This document shows positions 1 through 9,418 of a stretch of DNA of 64,000 bases, in pieces; positions within the stretch are counted from its first letter, which is position 1; every line of letters starts with the position of its first letter. The notes beneath the pieces are model-generated. The model worked only from the letters and a program-made list of their open reading frames with translations, did no database searches and had not been told where the DNA came from. Origin of the DNA: Dolichospermum sp. DET69 (GTDB lineage Bacteria; Cyanobacteriota; Cyanobacteriia; Cyanobacteriales; Nostocaceae). Both the position numbers and the translations under genes were made by a program. The DNA lies in assembly GCA_017355425.1 (NCBI GenBank), contig CP070233.1:1218501-1282500 (forward strand), in the 5' to 3' direction.

Positions 1-2478
1 GCGATTTTTACTAAAGCTGGGGCAAATCTCCAAAAAGTCCGAGACCGCACCGAGCAGTTCATTCAACGTCAACCCAAGGTATCTGGTAATAGCACTTCCG
101 TTTATTTAGGACGGAGTTTAGATACACTATTAGATCGGGCAGAAAAATATCGTCAGGAATTTAAAGACGAATATATTTCTATTGAACATTTACTGCTGGG
201 TTACGCCAAAGATGACCGTTTTGGAAAGGGTTTATGCCAAGAATTTGGTTTAGACGAAAACAAACTCAAAAATATTATTAAAGAAATTCGGGGGAAGCAA
301 AAAGTGACAGACCAAAATCCAGAAGGTAAATATCAATCACTGGAGAAGTACGGCCGCGATCTCACAGAAGCCGCCCGCAAAGGTCAATTAGACCCCGTAA
401 TCGGTCGTGATGATGAAATCCGGCGCACGGTACAAATTCTCTCCCGGAGAACTAAAAATAACCCGGTTTTAATTGGTGAACCGGGCGTGGGTAAAACTGC
501 GATCGCCGAAGGTTTAGCACAGCGTATAGTAGCGGGTGATGTTCCCCAATCTCTCAAAGACCGCAAACTGATCAGTTTAGATATGGGGGCTTTAATTGCG
601 GGGGCAAAATTCCGAGGTGAATTTGAAGAACGTCTCAAAGCCGTATTAAAAGAAGTCACAGAATCAGACGGAAATATTGTTTTATTTATTGATGAAATTC
701 ATACTGTTGTCGGTGCAGGTGCAACCCAAGGATCTATGGATGCTGGAAACTTATTAAAACCGATGTTAGCGCGAGGTGAGTTACGCTGTATTGGGGCGAC
801 AACTTTAGACGAATACCGCAAATATTTGGAAAAAGATGCCGCTTTAGAAAGACGCTTTCAACAAGTTTATGTAGATCAGCCCAATGTTGTTGATACAATT
901 TCGATCTTACGCGGTTTGAAAGAACGTTATGAAGTTCATCACGGGGTGAGAATTTCTGATAGTGCTTTAGTTGCTGCGGCTACGTTATCTAATCGTTATA
1001 TTAGCGATCGCTTTCTTCCGGATAAAGCCATTGATTTAGTTGATGAAGCCGCTGCTAGACTGAAAATGGAGATTACATCCAAACCCGAAGAACTAGACGA
1101 AATTGATCGGAAAATTCTCCAATTGGAAATGGAAAAACTCTCTTTACAAAAAGAAAGTGATCCTGCTTCCCGTGAACGGTTAGAAAGATTAGAAAAAGAA
1201 CTCGCAGACCTGAAAGAAGAACAAAGAACTCTCAGCACACAATGGCAATCTGAAAAAGGTATTATCACCAGAATTCAGTCAATTAAAGAAGAAATTGACC
1301 GTGTGAATTTAGAAATTCAACAAGCCCGAAGTGAGAGAAACCAGGATCTCATGAAGGCTTCGGAATTACAGTATGGCAAATTACCAGATTTACAAAACCA
1401 ATTACAAGCCGTAGAAACTGAACTTTCCCACACCCAAGGAACCGGAAAATCTTTACTCAGAGAAGAAGTTACAGAAGCCGATATTGCGGAAATTATTTCT
1501 AAATGGACAGGCATTCCCCTAAATAAATTAGTGGAATCAGAAAAAGAAAAACTTCTACATTTAGAAGATGAATTACATCAGCGGGTTGTCGGTCAACATG
1601 AAGCCGTTACCGCTGTAGCTGATGCCATTCAGCGTTCTCGGGCTGGACTCTCTGACCCTAACCGTCCCATAGCTAGTTTTGTCTTCCTTGGTCCGACAGG
1701 TGTGGGGAAAACTGAACTGGCGAAAGCCTTAGCCTCCTATATGTTCGATACAGAGGAAGCTCTGGTGCGGATTGATATGTCAGAATACATGGAGAAGCAC
1801 GCCGTTTCTCGTTTAATCGGTGCGCCTCCAGGATATATTGGCTATGAAGAAGGAGGACAACTCACTGAAGCTATTCGTCGTCGTCCCTATGCGGTGATTT
1901 TATTCGACGAAATCGAAAAAGCCCACCCCGACGTTTTTAATATTTTCCTGCAAATTCTGGATGATGGCAGGGTAACAGATGCCCAAGGTCGAACGGTAGA
2001 CTTTAAAAATAGTATCATTATCATGACCAGTAATATCGGTTCTCAATACATCCTTGATCTAGCTGGAGATGATAACCGTTACGATGAAATGCGTAATCGA
2101 GTCATGGAAGCGATGCGAAGTAGTTTCCGTCCAGAGTTCTTAAACCGTCTTGATGAATTGATTATTTTCCACAGTTTACAAAAATCGGAATTGCGGCATA
2201 TTGTCCAGTTACAGGTAGATAGGTTAAAACAAAGATTAACCGACAGAAAAATATCCTTGAAATTATCTAGTTCTGCTCTTGACTTTTTAGCAGAAGTAGG
2301 GTATGATCCCGTTTTTGGTGCAAGACCATTAAAAAGAGCGATTCAGCGGGAATTAGAAACCCAAATAGCCAAAGCCATTTTACGCGGTGATTTTAGCGAT
2401 GGTGACACCATTTTTGTAGATATTCAAAATGAGCGTCTTTCCTTTAATCGCTTACCCGCAGAAGTATTTATGGGTTAG
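1..2478 (+). CDS. clpB: ATP-dependent disaggregase ClpB (5' end outside window)
   Basis: The reading frame is open from base 1, so the gene starts upstream; 825 codons are visible against about 870 for the family, so roughly 50 residues are missing. ClpB is a hexameric Hsp100 that pulls proteins out of aggregates together with DnaK. Visible are the end of the Clp N domain, a first AAA+ domain with Walker [14 protein letters not shown] and Walker B LFIDEIHT, a long charged coiled-coil M domain (about positions 1090-1460), and a second AAA+ domain with [13 protein letters not shown] and [13 protein letters not shown]. The M domain separates ClpB from ClpC/ClpA. The GTG at 304 lies inside the frame and is not the true start. 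Confidence 0.97.
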   Translation, partial: AIFTKAGANLQKVRDRTEQFIQRQPKVSGNSTSVYLGRSLDTLLDRAEKYRQEFKDEYISIEHLLLGYAKDDRFGKGLCQEFGLDENKLKNIIKEIRGKQKVTDQNPEGKYQSLEKYGRDLTEAARKGQLDPVIGRDDEIRRTVQILSRRTKNNPVLIGEPGVGKTAIAEGLAQRIVAGDVPQSLKDRKLISLDMGALIAGAKFRGEFEERLKAVLKEVTESDGNIVLFIDEIHTVVGAGATQGSMDAGNLLKPMLARGELRCIGATTLDEYRKYLEKDAALERRFQQVYVDQPNVVDTISILRGLKERYEVHHGVRISDSALVAAATLSNRYISDRFLPDKAIDLVDEAAARLKMEITSKPEELDEIDRKILQLEMEKLSLQKESDPASRERLERLEKELADLKEEQRTLSTQWQSEKGIITRIQSIKEEIDRVNLEIQQARSERNQDLMKASELQYGKLPDLQNQLQAVETELSHTQGTGKSLLREEVTEADIAEIISKWTGIPLNKLVESEKEKLLHLEDELHQRVVGQHEAVTAVADAIQRSRAGLSDPNRPIASFVFLGPTGVGKTELAKALASYMFDTEEALVRIDMSEYMEKHAVSRLIGAPPGYIGYEEGGQLTEAIRRRPYAVILFDEIEKAHPDVFNIFLQILDDGRVTDAQGRTVDFKNSIIIMTSNIGSQYILDLAGDDNRYDEMRNRVMEAMRSSFRPEFLNRLDELIIFHSLQKSELRHIVQLQVDRLKQRLTDRKISLKLSSSALDFLAEVGYDPVFGARPLKRAIQRELETQIAKAILRGDFSDGDTIFVDIQNERLSFNRLPAEVFMG

Positions 2479-2640
2479 GTCATTAGTCATTGGTCATTGG
2501 TCATTGGTCATTGGTCATTGGTCATTGGTCAAATTCCTATCCATGACTAATAACTAATGACTAATAACTAATGACTAATGACTAATAACTAATGACTAAT
2601 AACTAATGACTAATGACTAATAACTAATGACTAATAACTA
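2479..2640. repeat. Heptanucleotide tandem repeats in two opposing blocks
   Basis: Directly after the clpB stop, units of the type GTCATTG/GTCATTA run to about 2530. After an 18-base spacer, units ATGACTA/ATAACTA run to 2640. The second block is the reverse complement of the first, so the pair could fold into a long hairpin. This is the short tandemly repeated repeat type known from Nostocales. The stop codon of the convergent DUF924 gene (2638-2640) lies in the last unit. Confidence 0.9.
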
Positions 2641-3213
2641 AAAAGAAGAATTAGGTCCTGCCAAAAATTCCTCTTCCTCTGGGGTAGATATGCGTCCTAA
2701 AATGGCGTTACGATGGGGAAAGCGACCAAATCGGGAAATTATTTCTTTGTGTCGAAAAGCTGATTCAATCGCTCTTACACTATTGGGATCATGACTAAGT
2801 TGTTGAAATAGCTTAATGCAATTGCGCTGATCAACTGGGTCTTCACTATGTTCAAAGGGTAAATATATAAACCAGCGTTGCACAGACAATAGTTTACGGT
2901 CATAACCCTGACTCGTCGCGTGTTGGGCTAATGACAGTGCTTCCCAGTCAGTTGCAAAGGCTTCTGGAGTATCACGAAACATATTGCGGGGAAATTGATC
3001 TAGTAGTAAAATTAAAGCTAAACAGGTTTCTGGTGAGTTCATCCAATCATGTAAATATCCTGCTACCGCTTTTTGGTAATCTTCCAAAAAAAGGTCGCGG
3101 ACTTTAGCATCGAAATCTGGTGATTTTTCAAACCAAAATGGTTGAATTTTCCCATAATTTGGGTCATTTAGATGACCAAACCAAAAATCTAAAATAGTAG
3201 TTGCCTGTGACAT
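2638..3213 (-). CDS. DUF924 family protein
   Basis: 191 aa. The N-terminus DFWFGHLNDPNYGKIQPFWF and the segments LILLLDQFPRNMFRDTPEAF and RWFIYLPFEHSED are typical of the DUF924 family, a TPR-like all-helical protein of unknown function. Length is normal for the family. The start ATG lies 5 bases after the stop of the START-like gene upstream, so the two are probably co-transcribed. No signal peptide or membrane segment is visible. The biochemical role is unknown. Confidence 0.88.
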   Translation of the reverse strand: MSQATTILDFWFGHLNDPNYGKIQPFWFEKSPDFDAKVRDLFLEDYQKAVAGYLHDWMNSPETCLALILLLDQFPRNMFRDTPEAFATDWEALSLAQHATSQGYDRKLLSVQRWFIYLPFEHSEDPVDQRNCIKLFQQLSHDPNSVRAIESAFRHKEIISRFGRFPHRNAILGRISTPEEEEFLAGPNSSF

Positions 3214-3218
3214 TGCTA

Positions 3219-3785
3219 TTATTGATGATTACAAAGCACCTGTCGCATTTTACATAGATTTGCTGGTAATTCCAAATTCATTGCTTGTTCAATAAAAATT
3301 GAGGGAATGGGAATATTAGGGGTTGCTTGGACTGTATAGGCTAATAAAGTGCCATTACCCATGTCTTTGAGTTCTAAACTGGCCTGAAAATCGTTAAATG
3401 AGCCTTTTTCCATGCGAAACTGGACCTGCTGACCTACGACTTCCACCACACGCACATAAATTTCTACTTGGGCTGTGAAAAATAAAAAGGCTTTTTGTGC
3501 GGCTTGATACAGACGTTTAACATCTCCTTTGGAGATGATTTCGCTTTTAGTGATATCGGGAAAATATTGTACCCAGCGGGGGTAATCTGTAATTTGTTGC
3601 CAGACATGAGATCTGATCAGGGGAACATACATCCAAGCGGTAACAGCGCCACCCCAGCTAGTATGAGATCGTGTTTTTAGTAATATTTCCCCCTGCATGA
3701 GTAATCTTTGCTGATCTTGATTCCAAAAGGGATCTGATAGCAATAACGTGGGGTAGTCGGGATTTTTAAGATTTGAATTTGGCAT
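3219..3785 (-). CDS. SRPBCC/START-like cyclase-dehydrase family protein
   Basis: 188 aa, soluble. The middle (WMYVPLIRSHVWQQITDYPRW to the PNIPIPSIFIEQ region) matches the helix-grip SRPBCC fold used by polyketide cyclase and coenzyme Q-binding proteins: a WVQYFPDI segment, alternating strands, then a long C-terminal helix (FIEQAMNLELPANL). A hydrophobic ligand is likely but cannot be named. It is the first gene of a two-gene unit with the DUF924 gene. Family assignment is fairly firm, function is not. Confidence 0.75.
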   Translation of the reverse strand: MPNSNLKNPDYPTLLLSDPFWNQDQQRLLMQGEILLKTRSHTSWGGAVTAWMYVPLIRSHVWQQITDYPRWVQYFPDITKSEIISKGDVKRLYQAAQKAFLFFTAQVEIYVRVVEVVGQQVQFRMEKGSFNDFQASLELKDMGNGTLLAYTVQATPNIPIPSIFIEQAMNLELPANLCKMRQVLCNHQ

Positions 3786-4152
3786 AATATAATGTAGATA
3801 TAGTGATTTTGGTAACTTTTTAACTAATTAATTGTGGTCAATTAATTGAGTTTAACTCACTTAATTTTAATTACAGTTCAATTTATCAAGTTTTCGGAGA
3901 TAATTAGTCTCAAATTCATCTTAACAATGATGGAATCATTATTTTCACCAAATAGAACGAAAGGCACGGAAGCCACTTGGCAATAGATGGGTGGAGGAAG
4001 TGCCAACTTAGAATTTATTCGCCGTGACATGATAGAATTAATTAGCAAGTAGGAATAACCATCAACGCTCATAAGTGTTTTATTAAGGAGAAACCCCTGA
4101 TTTATCTCGTCTCGGCATAGCCGTAGCCTGGGTAAACAAGCAATGGTAAATC
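3786..4152. other. AT-rich intergenic stretch, no convincing gene
   Basis: About 370 bases between the START-like gene and the small plus-strand ORF at 4153. A 64-codon minus-strand frame (3878-4072) has no ribosome site or recognisable motif and is not accepted. Nothing else is identified. Confidence 0.6.
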
Positions 4153-4260
4153 ATGGAGCGTTTAACATTAAAAATTGATGGACTCACAAAAGCAGCAAAA
4201 AAATCAAAAGTAAGCGCAATTGCAATACCTGTCGTACTGGTAGTTGCCTTGAGCGTCTAG
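4153..4260 (+). CDS. Possible 35-aa small protein with hydrophobic tail
   Basis: An ATG-started frame encodes 35 aa: a basic N-terminal half (MERLTLKIDGLTKAAKKSK) followed by a hydrophobic segment (VSAIAIPVVLVVALSV). It ends directly at a factor-independent terminator, which shows that transcription runs along this strand. There is no strong Shine-Dalgarno sequence, and the frame could instead lie within a small RNA. I do not recognise the protein. The charge pattern would suit a small membrane-associated peptide. Confidence 0.3.
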   Translation: MERLTLKIDGLTKAAKKSKVSAIAIPVVLVVALSV

Positions 4261-4292
4261 GAGGATAATTGACTATCCTTTTTCTTTTTAAG
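4261..4292 (+). terminator. Rho-independent terminator
   Basis: AGGATA, a six-base loop, TATCCT, then the T-rich tract TTTTTCTTTTT. It sits immediately after the stop of the 35-aa frame and 78 bases before the next gene. Confidence 0.7.
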
Positions 4293-4369
4293 CAGGTCTT
4301 AAAGAATCTGCGTGTCTTTAGACCGCAGAGTGTCAAATCCAGCGTAAATTAGAGTTAACAGGAGAAACA

Positions 4370-4564
4370 GTGAGTCAATCTTCTTTAAATGGCAAATTTA
4401 TCCAGGGTTTTGGCATTCTTTTGGGTATGAGTGTATCCTTGTTTATACTAAGAGGGTTGGGTATTATTACTTTCCTGCCTGGGGGAGTAATTGTGTTACT
4501 GTTCTTGGGAGCGATTTCTTTGGCAATTTTCAGTTACTTACAACGAAAGTGGTGGCGTTTTTAA
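4370..4564 (+). CDS. Small two-span membrane protein, unknown function
   Basis: 64 aa beginning with GTG (MSQSSLNGKF), preceded by the ribosome site AGGAGAAAC. Two hydrophobic segments are visible: GFGILLGMSVSLFILRGLGI, and a second from about residue 36 (FLPGGVIVLLFLGAISLAIF), followed by a basic end (YLQRKWWRF). This is consistent with a small inner-membrane protein. It appears monocistronic between a terminator and a convergent gene. No function can be assigned. Confidence 0.7.
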   Translation: MSQSSLNGKFIQGFGILLGMSVSLFILRGLGIITFLPGGVIVLLFLGAISLAIFSYLQRKWWRF

Positions 4565-4622
4565 CTAGGACTAGCCCTTTCAAGGTGACTCCCTGCTTTT
4601 TTAAGCGAGGAGTCAGTATTAA

Positions 4623-5228
4623 TTACCGACACTGACGATATTTCACGTGGTAAACTAAACCACGATGGGCCAGATCAAAAGAGTCAAGAGTCGCCATCCC
4701 TTGACCACTAGCGATCATTGCAGCATTCACCCGCATATTTACACTATCACCACAGGCTGACCAGACATCACCTATAGTCATTAATTTATCTTGAACGTTG
4801 TAGTCAGTTTCTCCTCTGAATGTTCTAGAAAAGACGGGGCCACGCTGACCAGCAAAAAAGTATTCTGCTCTTAGTTTCCCCGTTGTCCCGGGAGCAACAT
4901 AGCCCCGATAATCAGCATCGTAGAGGGAAATTTGAAACCCTTGGGGTACTTGAATAGGAATGCTCAAATTACAGCTTTTGCGTGCTTCTGATGATTTATT
5001 GCCCAGAGCGATAAATTTATCAAATAGAATACTTAGCTCTTGACCATCGGGACTAACGTTTACACTAGCAGATCCTTCAGGGCAACCACTACCACCATAT
5101 CCTGCACCTACGATTTTAACTTTGCTCTCAGCAAAGGCAGGCCCCACAGAAGCTATCATCAGTGCAGCAGCAGCCAGAGAAGCTTGTACAAACTTGATAG
5201 ATTTATTCTGGAAATTTTGATGATTCAT
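4623..5228 (-). CDS. DUF4360 family secreted protein
   Basis: 201 aa with a clear signal peptide: a basic start, hydrophobic VQASLAAAALMIASVGPAFA, and likely cleavage after AFA near residue 33. The mature part starts KVKIVGAGYGGSGCPEGSAS and keeps the DUF4360 pattern of paired cysteines (GCPEGS, KSCNLSIP, SACGDS, YRQC). Function in the family is unknown; it is probably exported to the periplasm or outside. It appears monocistronic. Confidence 0.85.
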   Translation of the reverse strand: MNHQNFQNKSIKFVQASLAAAALMIASVGPAFAESKVKIVGAGYGGSGCPEGSASVNVSPDGQELSILFDKFIALGNKSSEARKSCNLSIPIQVPQGFQISLYDADYRGYVAPGTTGKLRAEYFFAGQRGPVFSRTFRGETDYNVQDKLMTIGDVWSACGDSVNMRVNAAMIASGQGMATLDSFDLAHRGLVYHVKYRQCR

Positions 5229-5528
5229 AACTTATGTGTTTTGAATATTTTCAGATCTGTGATCAAAACAGTCAAACAAAAGTTGTTGTTACACAACTTT
5301 ATGGACATAAGGATGAGGACGAAGATTCAGGTGAATTTGATTCATTCAAAACCAAATTAGTCAATAAACTTAACTTTTTTTAATAATTTCCATTCTGCAC
5401 TCTCAACTGCCATACCATAAATAAAAAAAATCTTCTTTATGAAATCAACAAGTTTTCATGTTTTAATCAAGATCAGAAAAAGCTCTAATAATACAACGTT
5501 TTTGAATTAACTCTTAAGATGTACAAAA
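5229..5528. other. AT-rich divergent intergenic region
   Basis: 300 bases between the divergent DUF4360 and rubredoxin genes, so it should hold both promoters. No clear operator or palindrome was recognised. Confidence 0.6.
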
Positions 5529-5693
5529 ATGAAAAAATATATATGTACGGTATGTGGCTATGTATATGACCCCGAAGTAGGCGATTCTGATAGTGGCATA
5601 GAACCAGGAACAGCCTTTGAAGATATTCCAGATGATTGGGTTTGTCCAGTTTGTGGTGTAGCCAAAGAAGACTTTGAGTTATATGAAGAGTAA
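5529..5693 (+). CDS. Rubredoxin
   Basis: 54 aa. The two metal-binding knuckles [10 protein letters not shown] and [11 protein letters not shown] hold the four cysteines of a single Fe(Cys)4 site; the [20 protein letters not shown] segment between them is typical. It is a small soluble electron carrier. It lacks the C-terminal membrane helix of the photosystem assembly rubredoxin RubA, so it is the free form. It lies 66 bases upstream of the flavoprotein gene, from which a perfect palindrome separates it. Confidence 0.96.
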   Translation: MKKYICTVCGYVYDPEVGDSDSGIEPGTAFEDIPDDWVCPVCGVAKEDFELYEE

Positions 5694-5703
5694 TATGGAA
5701 ATA

Positions 5704-5734
5704 GATCCCCGACTTCTTTGAGAAGTCGGGGATC
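5704..5734 (+). terminator. Perfect 14-bp-arm hairpin after rubredoxin
   Basis: GATCCCCGACTTCT, loop TTG, then the exact reverse complement. There is no T-tract, so it may be an interspersed palindrome or a processing hairpin rather than a true terminator. A degenerate relative (CCCGACTTCTTTAAGAAGTTAGGG) lies after the MmeI-like gene at about 13411. Confidence 0.5.
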
Positions 5735-5759
5735 TGGATATTGGATATTACGAAAATTT

Positions 5760-7007
5760 TTGAAGTTGTTACCCTTGCAAATTGTAGTTATCGGTGGTGG
5801 GGCAGCGGGATTTTTTGGCGCGATTGCTTGCGCTCAAGCTAATCCCCAAGCCAAAGTTACTTTAATCGAAGCTAGTCGTCAACCTTTGGCGAAAGTGCTG
5901 ATTTCCGGTGGGGGACGTTGTAACGTTACTCATGCTTGTTTTGAACCAAAAACTTTAGTCCAGAATTACCCTAGAGGTGGTAAAGCCTTGTTGGGTGCAT
6001 TTACTCGTTTTCAACCTTTAGACACCATAGCCTGGTTTGCAGCCCATGGTGTGAATGTGAAAACAGAAGCAGATGGCCGGATGTTCCCCATTACAGATCG
6101 GGCGGAAACTATTGCAGAATGTTTGATTAAGGCGGCTTTTGCTGGGAAAATAGAAGTCCGTATTGGTACACCTGTAACTGCTGTCAGCCACAAAAATGCT
6201 GGTTTTGAAATTCTCCTCAAATCGGGAGAAACCAAAGAATGTGATAGACTACTTTTAGCTACAGGTAGCAGTTTAGCGGGTTATAAGATCGCTAGAGAAT
6301 TAGGTCATGACATCCAACCACCTGTACCTTCTTTGTTTACCTTTAATATTGCTGACCCTCAACTGCGGGAATTAGCAGGAATTAGTGTTAATTCCGTAAA
6401 TCTTCGGTTATCAAATTCAGGTAAGACCCCATTACAACAAACTGGACCGTTATTAATTACCCATTGGGGTGTGAGTGGTCCAGCAGTGTTAAAACTTTCG
6501 GCTTGGGGGGCAAGAATTCTCCATGACAACCGCTATCAATCCAAATTATTGATTAATTGGTTGCCAGATTTATCACAAGAGGAAATTAGACAAAAGCTTT
6601 TAACTGTAAAAGCCGAATGGGGACAAAAAGCGATCGCCTTACATCGTGGTGTAGACTTACCTCATCGTCTGTGGCAATACATTATTACCCGTGCGAACAT
6701 TACCACAGAAGACCGTTGGGCAACCATCACTAACAAAACCTTAAATCAATTAGTCCTAGAAATCTCTCAAGGAGAATACGCAATTACAGGTAAAGGTGCG
6801 TTTAAAGAAGAATTTGTCACCTGCGGTGGTGTCAACCTCAAAGAAGTTAACTTTAAAACAATGGAAAGTAAATTAGTCCCCGGCTTGCATTTTGCTGGTG
6901 AAATACTAGATATTGATGGTGTCACCGGTGGCTTTAACTTCCAAAGTGCTTGGACAACAGCCTATTTAGCAGGTCAGTCCATGATAGAAAAAATAGGAAA
7001 CAATTAA
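5760..7007 (+). CDS. BaiN/HI0933-type FAD-dependent oxidoreductase
   Basis: About 415 aa. The N-terminal dinucleotide fold IVVIGGGAAGFFGAIACA with the following acidic strand end VTLIEAS binds FAD; ISGGGRCNVTH and the C-terminal LHFAGEILDIDGVTGGFNFQ are hallmarks of the HI0933/YhiN family. The frame is open from TTG at 5718, but that lies in the loop of the upstream palindrome, so I chose TTG 5760 (KLLPLQIVVIGGG); TTG 5766 is also possible. The physiological substrate of the family is mostly unknown. It follows rubredoxin, a possible redox partner (inference). Confidence 0.88.
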   Translation: MKLLPLQIVVIGGGAAGFFGAIACAQANPQAKVTLIEASRQPLAKVLISGGGRCNVTHACFEPKTLVQNYPRGGKALLGAFTRFQPLDTIAWFAAHGVNVKTEADGRMFPITDRAETIAECLIKAAFAGKIEVRIGTPVTAVSHKNAGFEILLKSGETKECDRLLLATGSSLAGYKIARELGHDIQPPVPSLFTFNIADPQLRELAGISVNSVNLRLSNSGKTPLQQTGPLLITHWGVSGPAVLKLSAWGARILHDNRYQSKLLINWLPDLSQEEIRQKLLTVKAEWGQKAIALHRGVDLPHRLWQYIITRANITTEDRWATITNKTLNQLVLEISQGEYAITGKGAFKEEFVTCGGVNLKEVNFKTMESKLVPGLHFAGEILDIDGVTGGFNFQSAWTTAYLAGQSMIEKIGNN

Positions 7008-7070
7008 TTTCTTTCTTCCTTCGCGCCTCTGCGGGAGACAAAAAGATATAACTTTTTTTAGTAAATTACT

Positions 7071-8141
7071 ATGAAATTCAGTAAAATCCTCCACTTGCTT
7101 GGTGATTCCGTCACTAAAAATAGCCTAAAACCAGACCAAGATTTAGAAATTACCGGAGTCGCAGCCATAGACGAAGCACCATCTGGAACTCTCAGCTATA
7201 TAGAAAGTTCTAAATTTGCTGTATTGCTAAATTCTACGGGTGCGAGCGCTGTAATTTTACCTCCAGATGAAAAGTTACAGAGTCAAGCTACAGAAAAGGG
7301 GATTGCTTGGTTAACAACAAATGAACCAAAACTGTTGTTTGCAAAAGCGGTAAGTCTTTTTTATCAACCCTACCGTCCTAGCCCCGAAATTCACCCTAGC
7401 GCAGTTATTCACCCCACCGCTAACATCGGTAATGATGTCTATATTGGCGCTCATGTTGTAATTTCTCCAGATGTGGAAATTGGCAATCATGCGGTTATTC
7501 ATCCCAATGTCGTCATTTATCCAGCCGCCAAAATAGGCGATCGCACTACCCTACACGCTAACTGTACGATTCACGAACGGACTCAAATCGGTGCAGATTG
7601 TGTTATTCATAGTGGGGCTGTGATTGGTGCAGAAGGCTTTGGCTTTGTGCCAACTCGCACAGGTTGGTTGAAAATGGAACAATCGGGTTACACGGTTTTA
7701 GAAGATGGGGTGGAAGTAGGTTGTAATACAGCTATAGACCGTCCCGCTGTGGGAGAAACTAGAGTTGGCAAAAATACGAAAATTGATAATTTAGTCCAGA
7801 TAGGACATGGTAGTCAAATTGGTTCTGGTTGCGCCATAGCAGGTCAAGCAGGGATGGCTGGCGGTGTAAAATTAGGAAATCGGGTAATTTTAGCGGGACA
7901 AGTGGGAATTGCCAATCAAGTTAAAATCGGAGATGGGGCGATCGCTTCGGCTCAATCTGGTGTTCACAGCGACATCGCACCTGGAGAGATTGTCTCCGGT
8001 AGTCCAGCTATACCCCACAAACTATACCTTAAGGTAGCGGCTATTTATCGCCGCTTGCCAGAAATATATCAAAATCTCAAACAATTACAAAAGAAGGGAA
8101 CGGGGAACAGGGAACAGGGAACAGGAAAAACTCATGTTTAA
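7071..8141 (+). CDS. lpxD: UDP-3-O-acylglucosamine N-acyltransferase LpxD
   Basis: 356 aa. It transfers the second hydroxyacyl chain to UDP-glucosamine in lipid A synthesis. An N-terminal uridine-binding domain (about 1-100) is followed by a left-handed beta-helix of hexapeptide repeats (IHPSAVIHPTANIG, VYIGAHVVISPDVEIG, KIDNLVQIGHGSQIG). The catalytic-region histidine in NLVQIGHGSQ is present. The last about 15 residues (KKGTGNREQGTGKTHV) are encoded by a GGGAACA interspersed repeat and are not part of the family fold. It stands alone here, away from lpxC/fabZ/lpxA. Confidence 0.95.
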   Translation: MKFSKILHLLGDSVTKNSLKPDQDLEITGVAAIDEAPSGTLSYIESSKFAVLLNSTGASAVILPPDEKLQSQATEKGIAWLTTNEPKLLFAKAVSLFYQPYRPSPEIHPSAVIHPTANIGNDVYIGAHVVISPDVEIGNHAVIHPNVVIYPAAKIGDRTTLHANCTIHERTQIGADCVIHSGAVIGAEGFGFVPTRTGWLKMEQSGYTVLEDGVEVGCNTAIDRPAVGETRVGKNTKIDNLVQIGHGSQIGSGCAIAGQAGMAGGVKLGNRVILAGQVGIANQVKIGDGAIASAQSGVHSDIAPGEIVSGSPAIPHKLYLKVAAIYRRLPEIYQNLKQLQKKGTGNREQGTGKTHV

Positions 8142-8150
8142 AAACATGAG
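8094..8150. repeat. GGGAACA repeat and hairpin overlapping the lpxD 3' end
   Basis: Tandem GGGAACA-type units (8098-8125) supply the final lpxD codons and are followed by the hairpin CTCATGTT-TAAA-AACATGAG, which contains the TAA stop. It is an interspersed repeat captured as coding sequence. Confidence 0.75.
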
Positions 8151-8375
8151 ATTGAAATAATGACACTGTTTTTTTCGGGCTACGCATCTTGTAAAAACAT
8201 CTTTTTTTTAACTGAAGCTCTAAACTGGTGCAAATGAGTGTTTCTTATCTGTTCCCTTCTTTTGTAAACCTTTATCTATCAATAGTTTTACTTTCTTTCA
8301 ATAAGCCCTAATTAGTAAATATCAATCCAAGATTAGATTGAGTAGTGACTACCCTGATAACCGACAATTAACTTG

Positions 8376-8780
8376 TTAAGGTGTTTGAGTAGCGATCGCT
8401 AATTTTGCTCCTTTTACCTGACGCACCCGATCCATAACTCCCACTACTTGATCAAGAGTAACGGTTTTATCGGCATTCATAATCACTACCACATCCGTAT
8501 TTTTCCCCATTAATTTCTTTACTGACATAGGTAAAGTATCTAGTGTTACTGGCTGACGGTTTAAACTTAGATTGCCTACTGCGTCTATAGTGACAGTGAT
8601 CGGTGCGGCTGATGATTGAGTTTTTGCTGTCCCAGCTTTAGGTAAATTAACTGGTAATCCTTCAGAACGATGTAAAAATAAGGTAGACATGATGAAAAAT
8701 GTCAAAATTGCAAAGATGACATCAATCATGGGGACAATATTAATCTGGGCTGGTACATCTGGTTCATCTGGTAGACGCAT
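8376..8780 (-). CDS. ExbD/TolR family biopolymer transport protein
   Basis: 134 aa. One N-terminal membrane span (INIVPMIDVIFAILTFFIMS) carries the conserved Asp of the proton path, followed by a periplasmic domain (LPKAGTAKTQ ... VVVIMNADKTVTLDQVV). With ExbB it forms a proton-driven inner-membrane motor that energises TonB-type import or TolA. Its ATG overlaps the exbB-like stop by one base (TAATG), so translation is coupled. No TonB gene is adjacent, so ExbD and TolR cannot be told apart. Confidence 0.93.
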   Translation of the reverse strand: MRLPDEPDVPAQINIVPMIDVIFAILTFFIMSTLFLHRSEGLPVNLPKAGTAKTQSSAAPITVTIDAVGNLSLNRQPVTLDTLPMSVKKLMGKNTDVVVIMNADKTVTLDQVVGVMDRVRQVKGAKLAIATQTP

Positions 8781-9418
8781 TATGATCTATTTCCTCTTTC
8801 ATACTGACGACGATAAAGTAATTCTAACTGACCACCATATTCTTGAATCCAAGCAATTTGTCGCAAATACATTCCCCTAAAGCTATTAGCAAAAAATAGG
8901 GTAATAATAGCTACAATTAATCCTGCTGCGGTGGATACTAAGGCTTCACTAATCCCAGCGGTGACACCGGCGGTTTTCGTGCCACCGACATCACCGATAT
9001 TTAATGATGCAAATGAGCCAATTAAACCTAAAACTGTACCTAGCAGTCCTAACAAGGGTGCTAAACCGATAATTGTATCAAAAATGTTTTGAAATCTTTT
9101 TAATAAGGGGATTTCTGCCTGTGCTTCACTTTCTAAAGCCAAGCGGAATTCTTCTGGGTTGGCTTCTTCTAATTCTAAGGCGGCTAAAAAAATTCGCGCT
9201 ATTGGTAAATCAGCATTTTTATGTAGTATGTCCAAAGACGTGACTACATTACCTTGACGATAAAAACTTAATACCTGCTTGACTACGCGATTTTGACGGC
9301 CACTAATTCCTATCCAAAAGGTAATCCGTTCAATAATCAGAGCGATTCCCACAACGGAAAAAAATAGCAGTGGCCACATGACCACACCACCAGCTTTAAA
9401 TACATTGCTAATTTCCAT
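8780..9418 (-). CDS. ExbB/TolQ/MotA family proton channel protein
   Basis: 212 aa. Three membrane spans are visible: near residue 15 (WPLLFFSVVGIALIIERITF), around 115-135 (IIGLAPLLGLLGTVLGLIGS), and 150-175 (EALVSTAAGLIVAIITLFFA). The LGLLGTVLGLI and ALVSTAAGLIVAI blocks are the family signature of the channel-forming subunit. It is the first gene of an operon with the ExbD-like gene. The likely role is energising outer-membrane import, for instance of siderophores (inference). Confidence 0.94.
   Translation of the reverse strand: MEISNVFKAGGVVMWPLLFFSVVGIALIIERITFWIGISGRQNRVVKQVLSFYRQGNVVTSLDILHKNADLPIARIFLAALELEEANPEEFRLALESEAQAEIPLLKRFQNIFDTIIGLAPLLGLLGTVLGLIGSFASLNIGDVGGTKTAGVTAGISEALVSTAAGLIVAIITLFFANSFRGMYLRQIAWIQEYGGQLELLYRRQYERGNRS

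Noticed and set aside
3878-4072. A 64-codon minus-strand frame
   Set aside because: No ribosome site, no recognisable domain. A shared CTATTTGGTGAAAA stretch with the 45.4-kb pseudogene seems accidental.
5718-5759. TTG 5718 as start of the flavoprotein
   Set aside because: It lies in the loop of a 14-bp-arm palindrome, and the added residues are not family-like.
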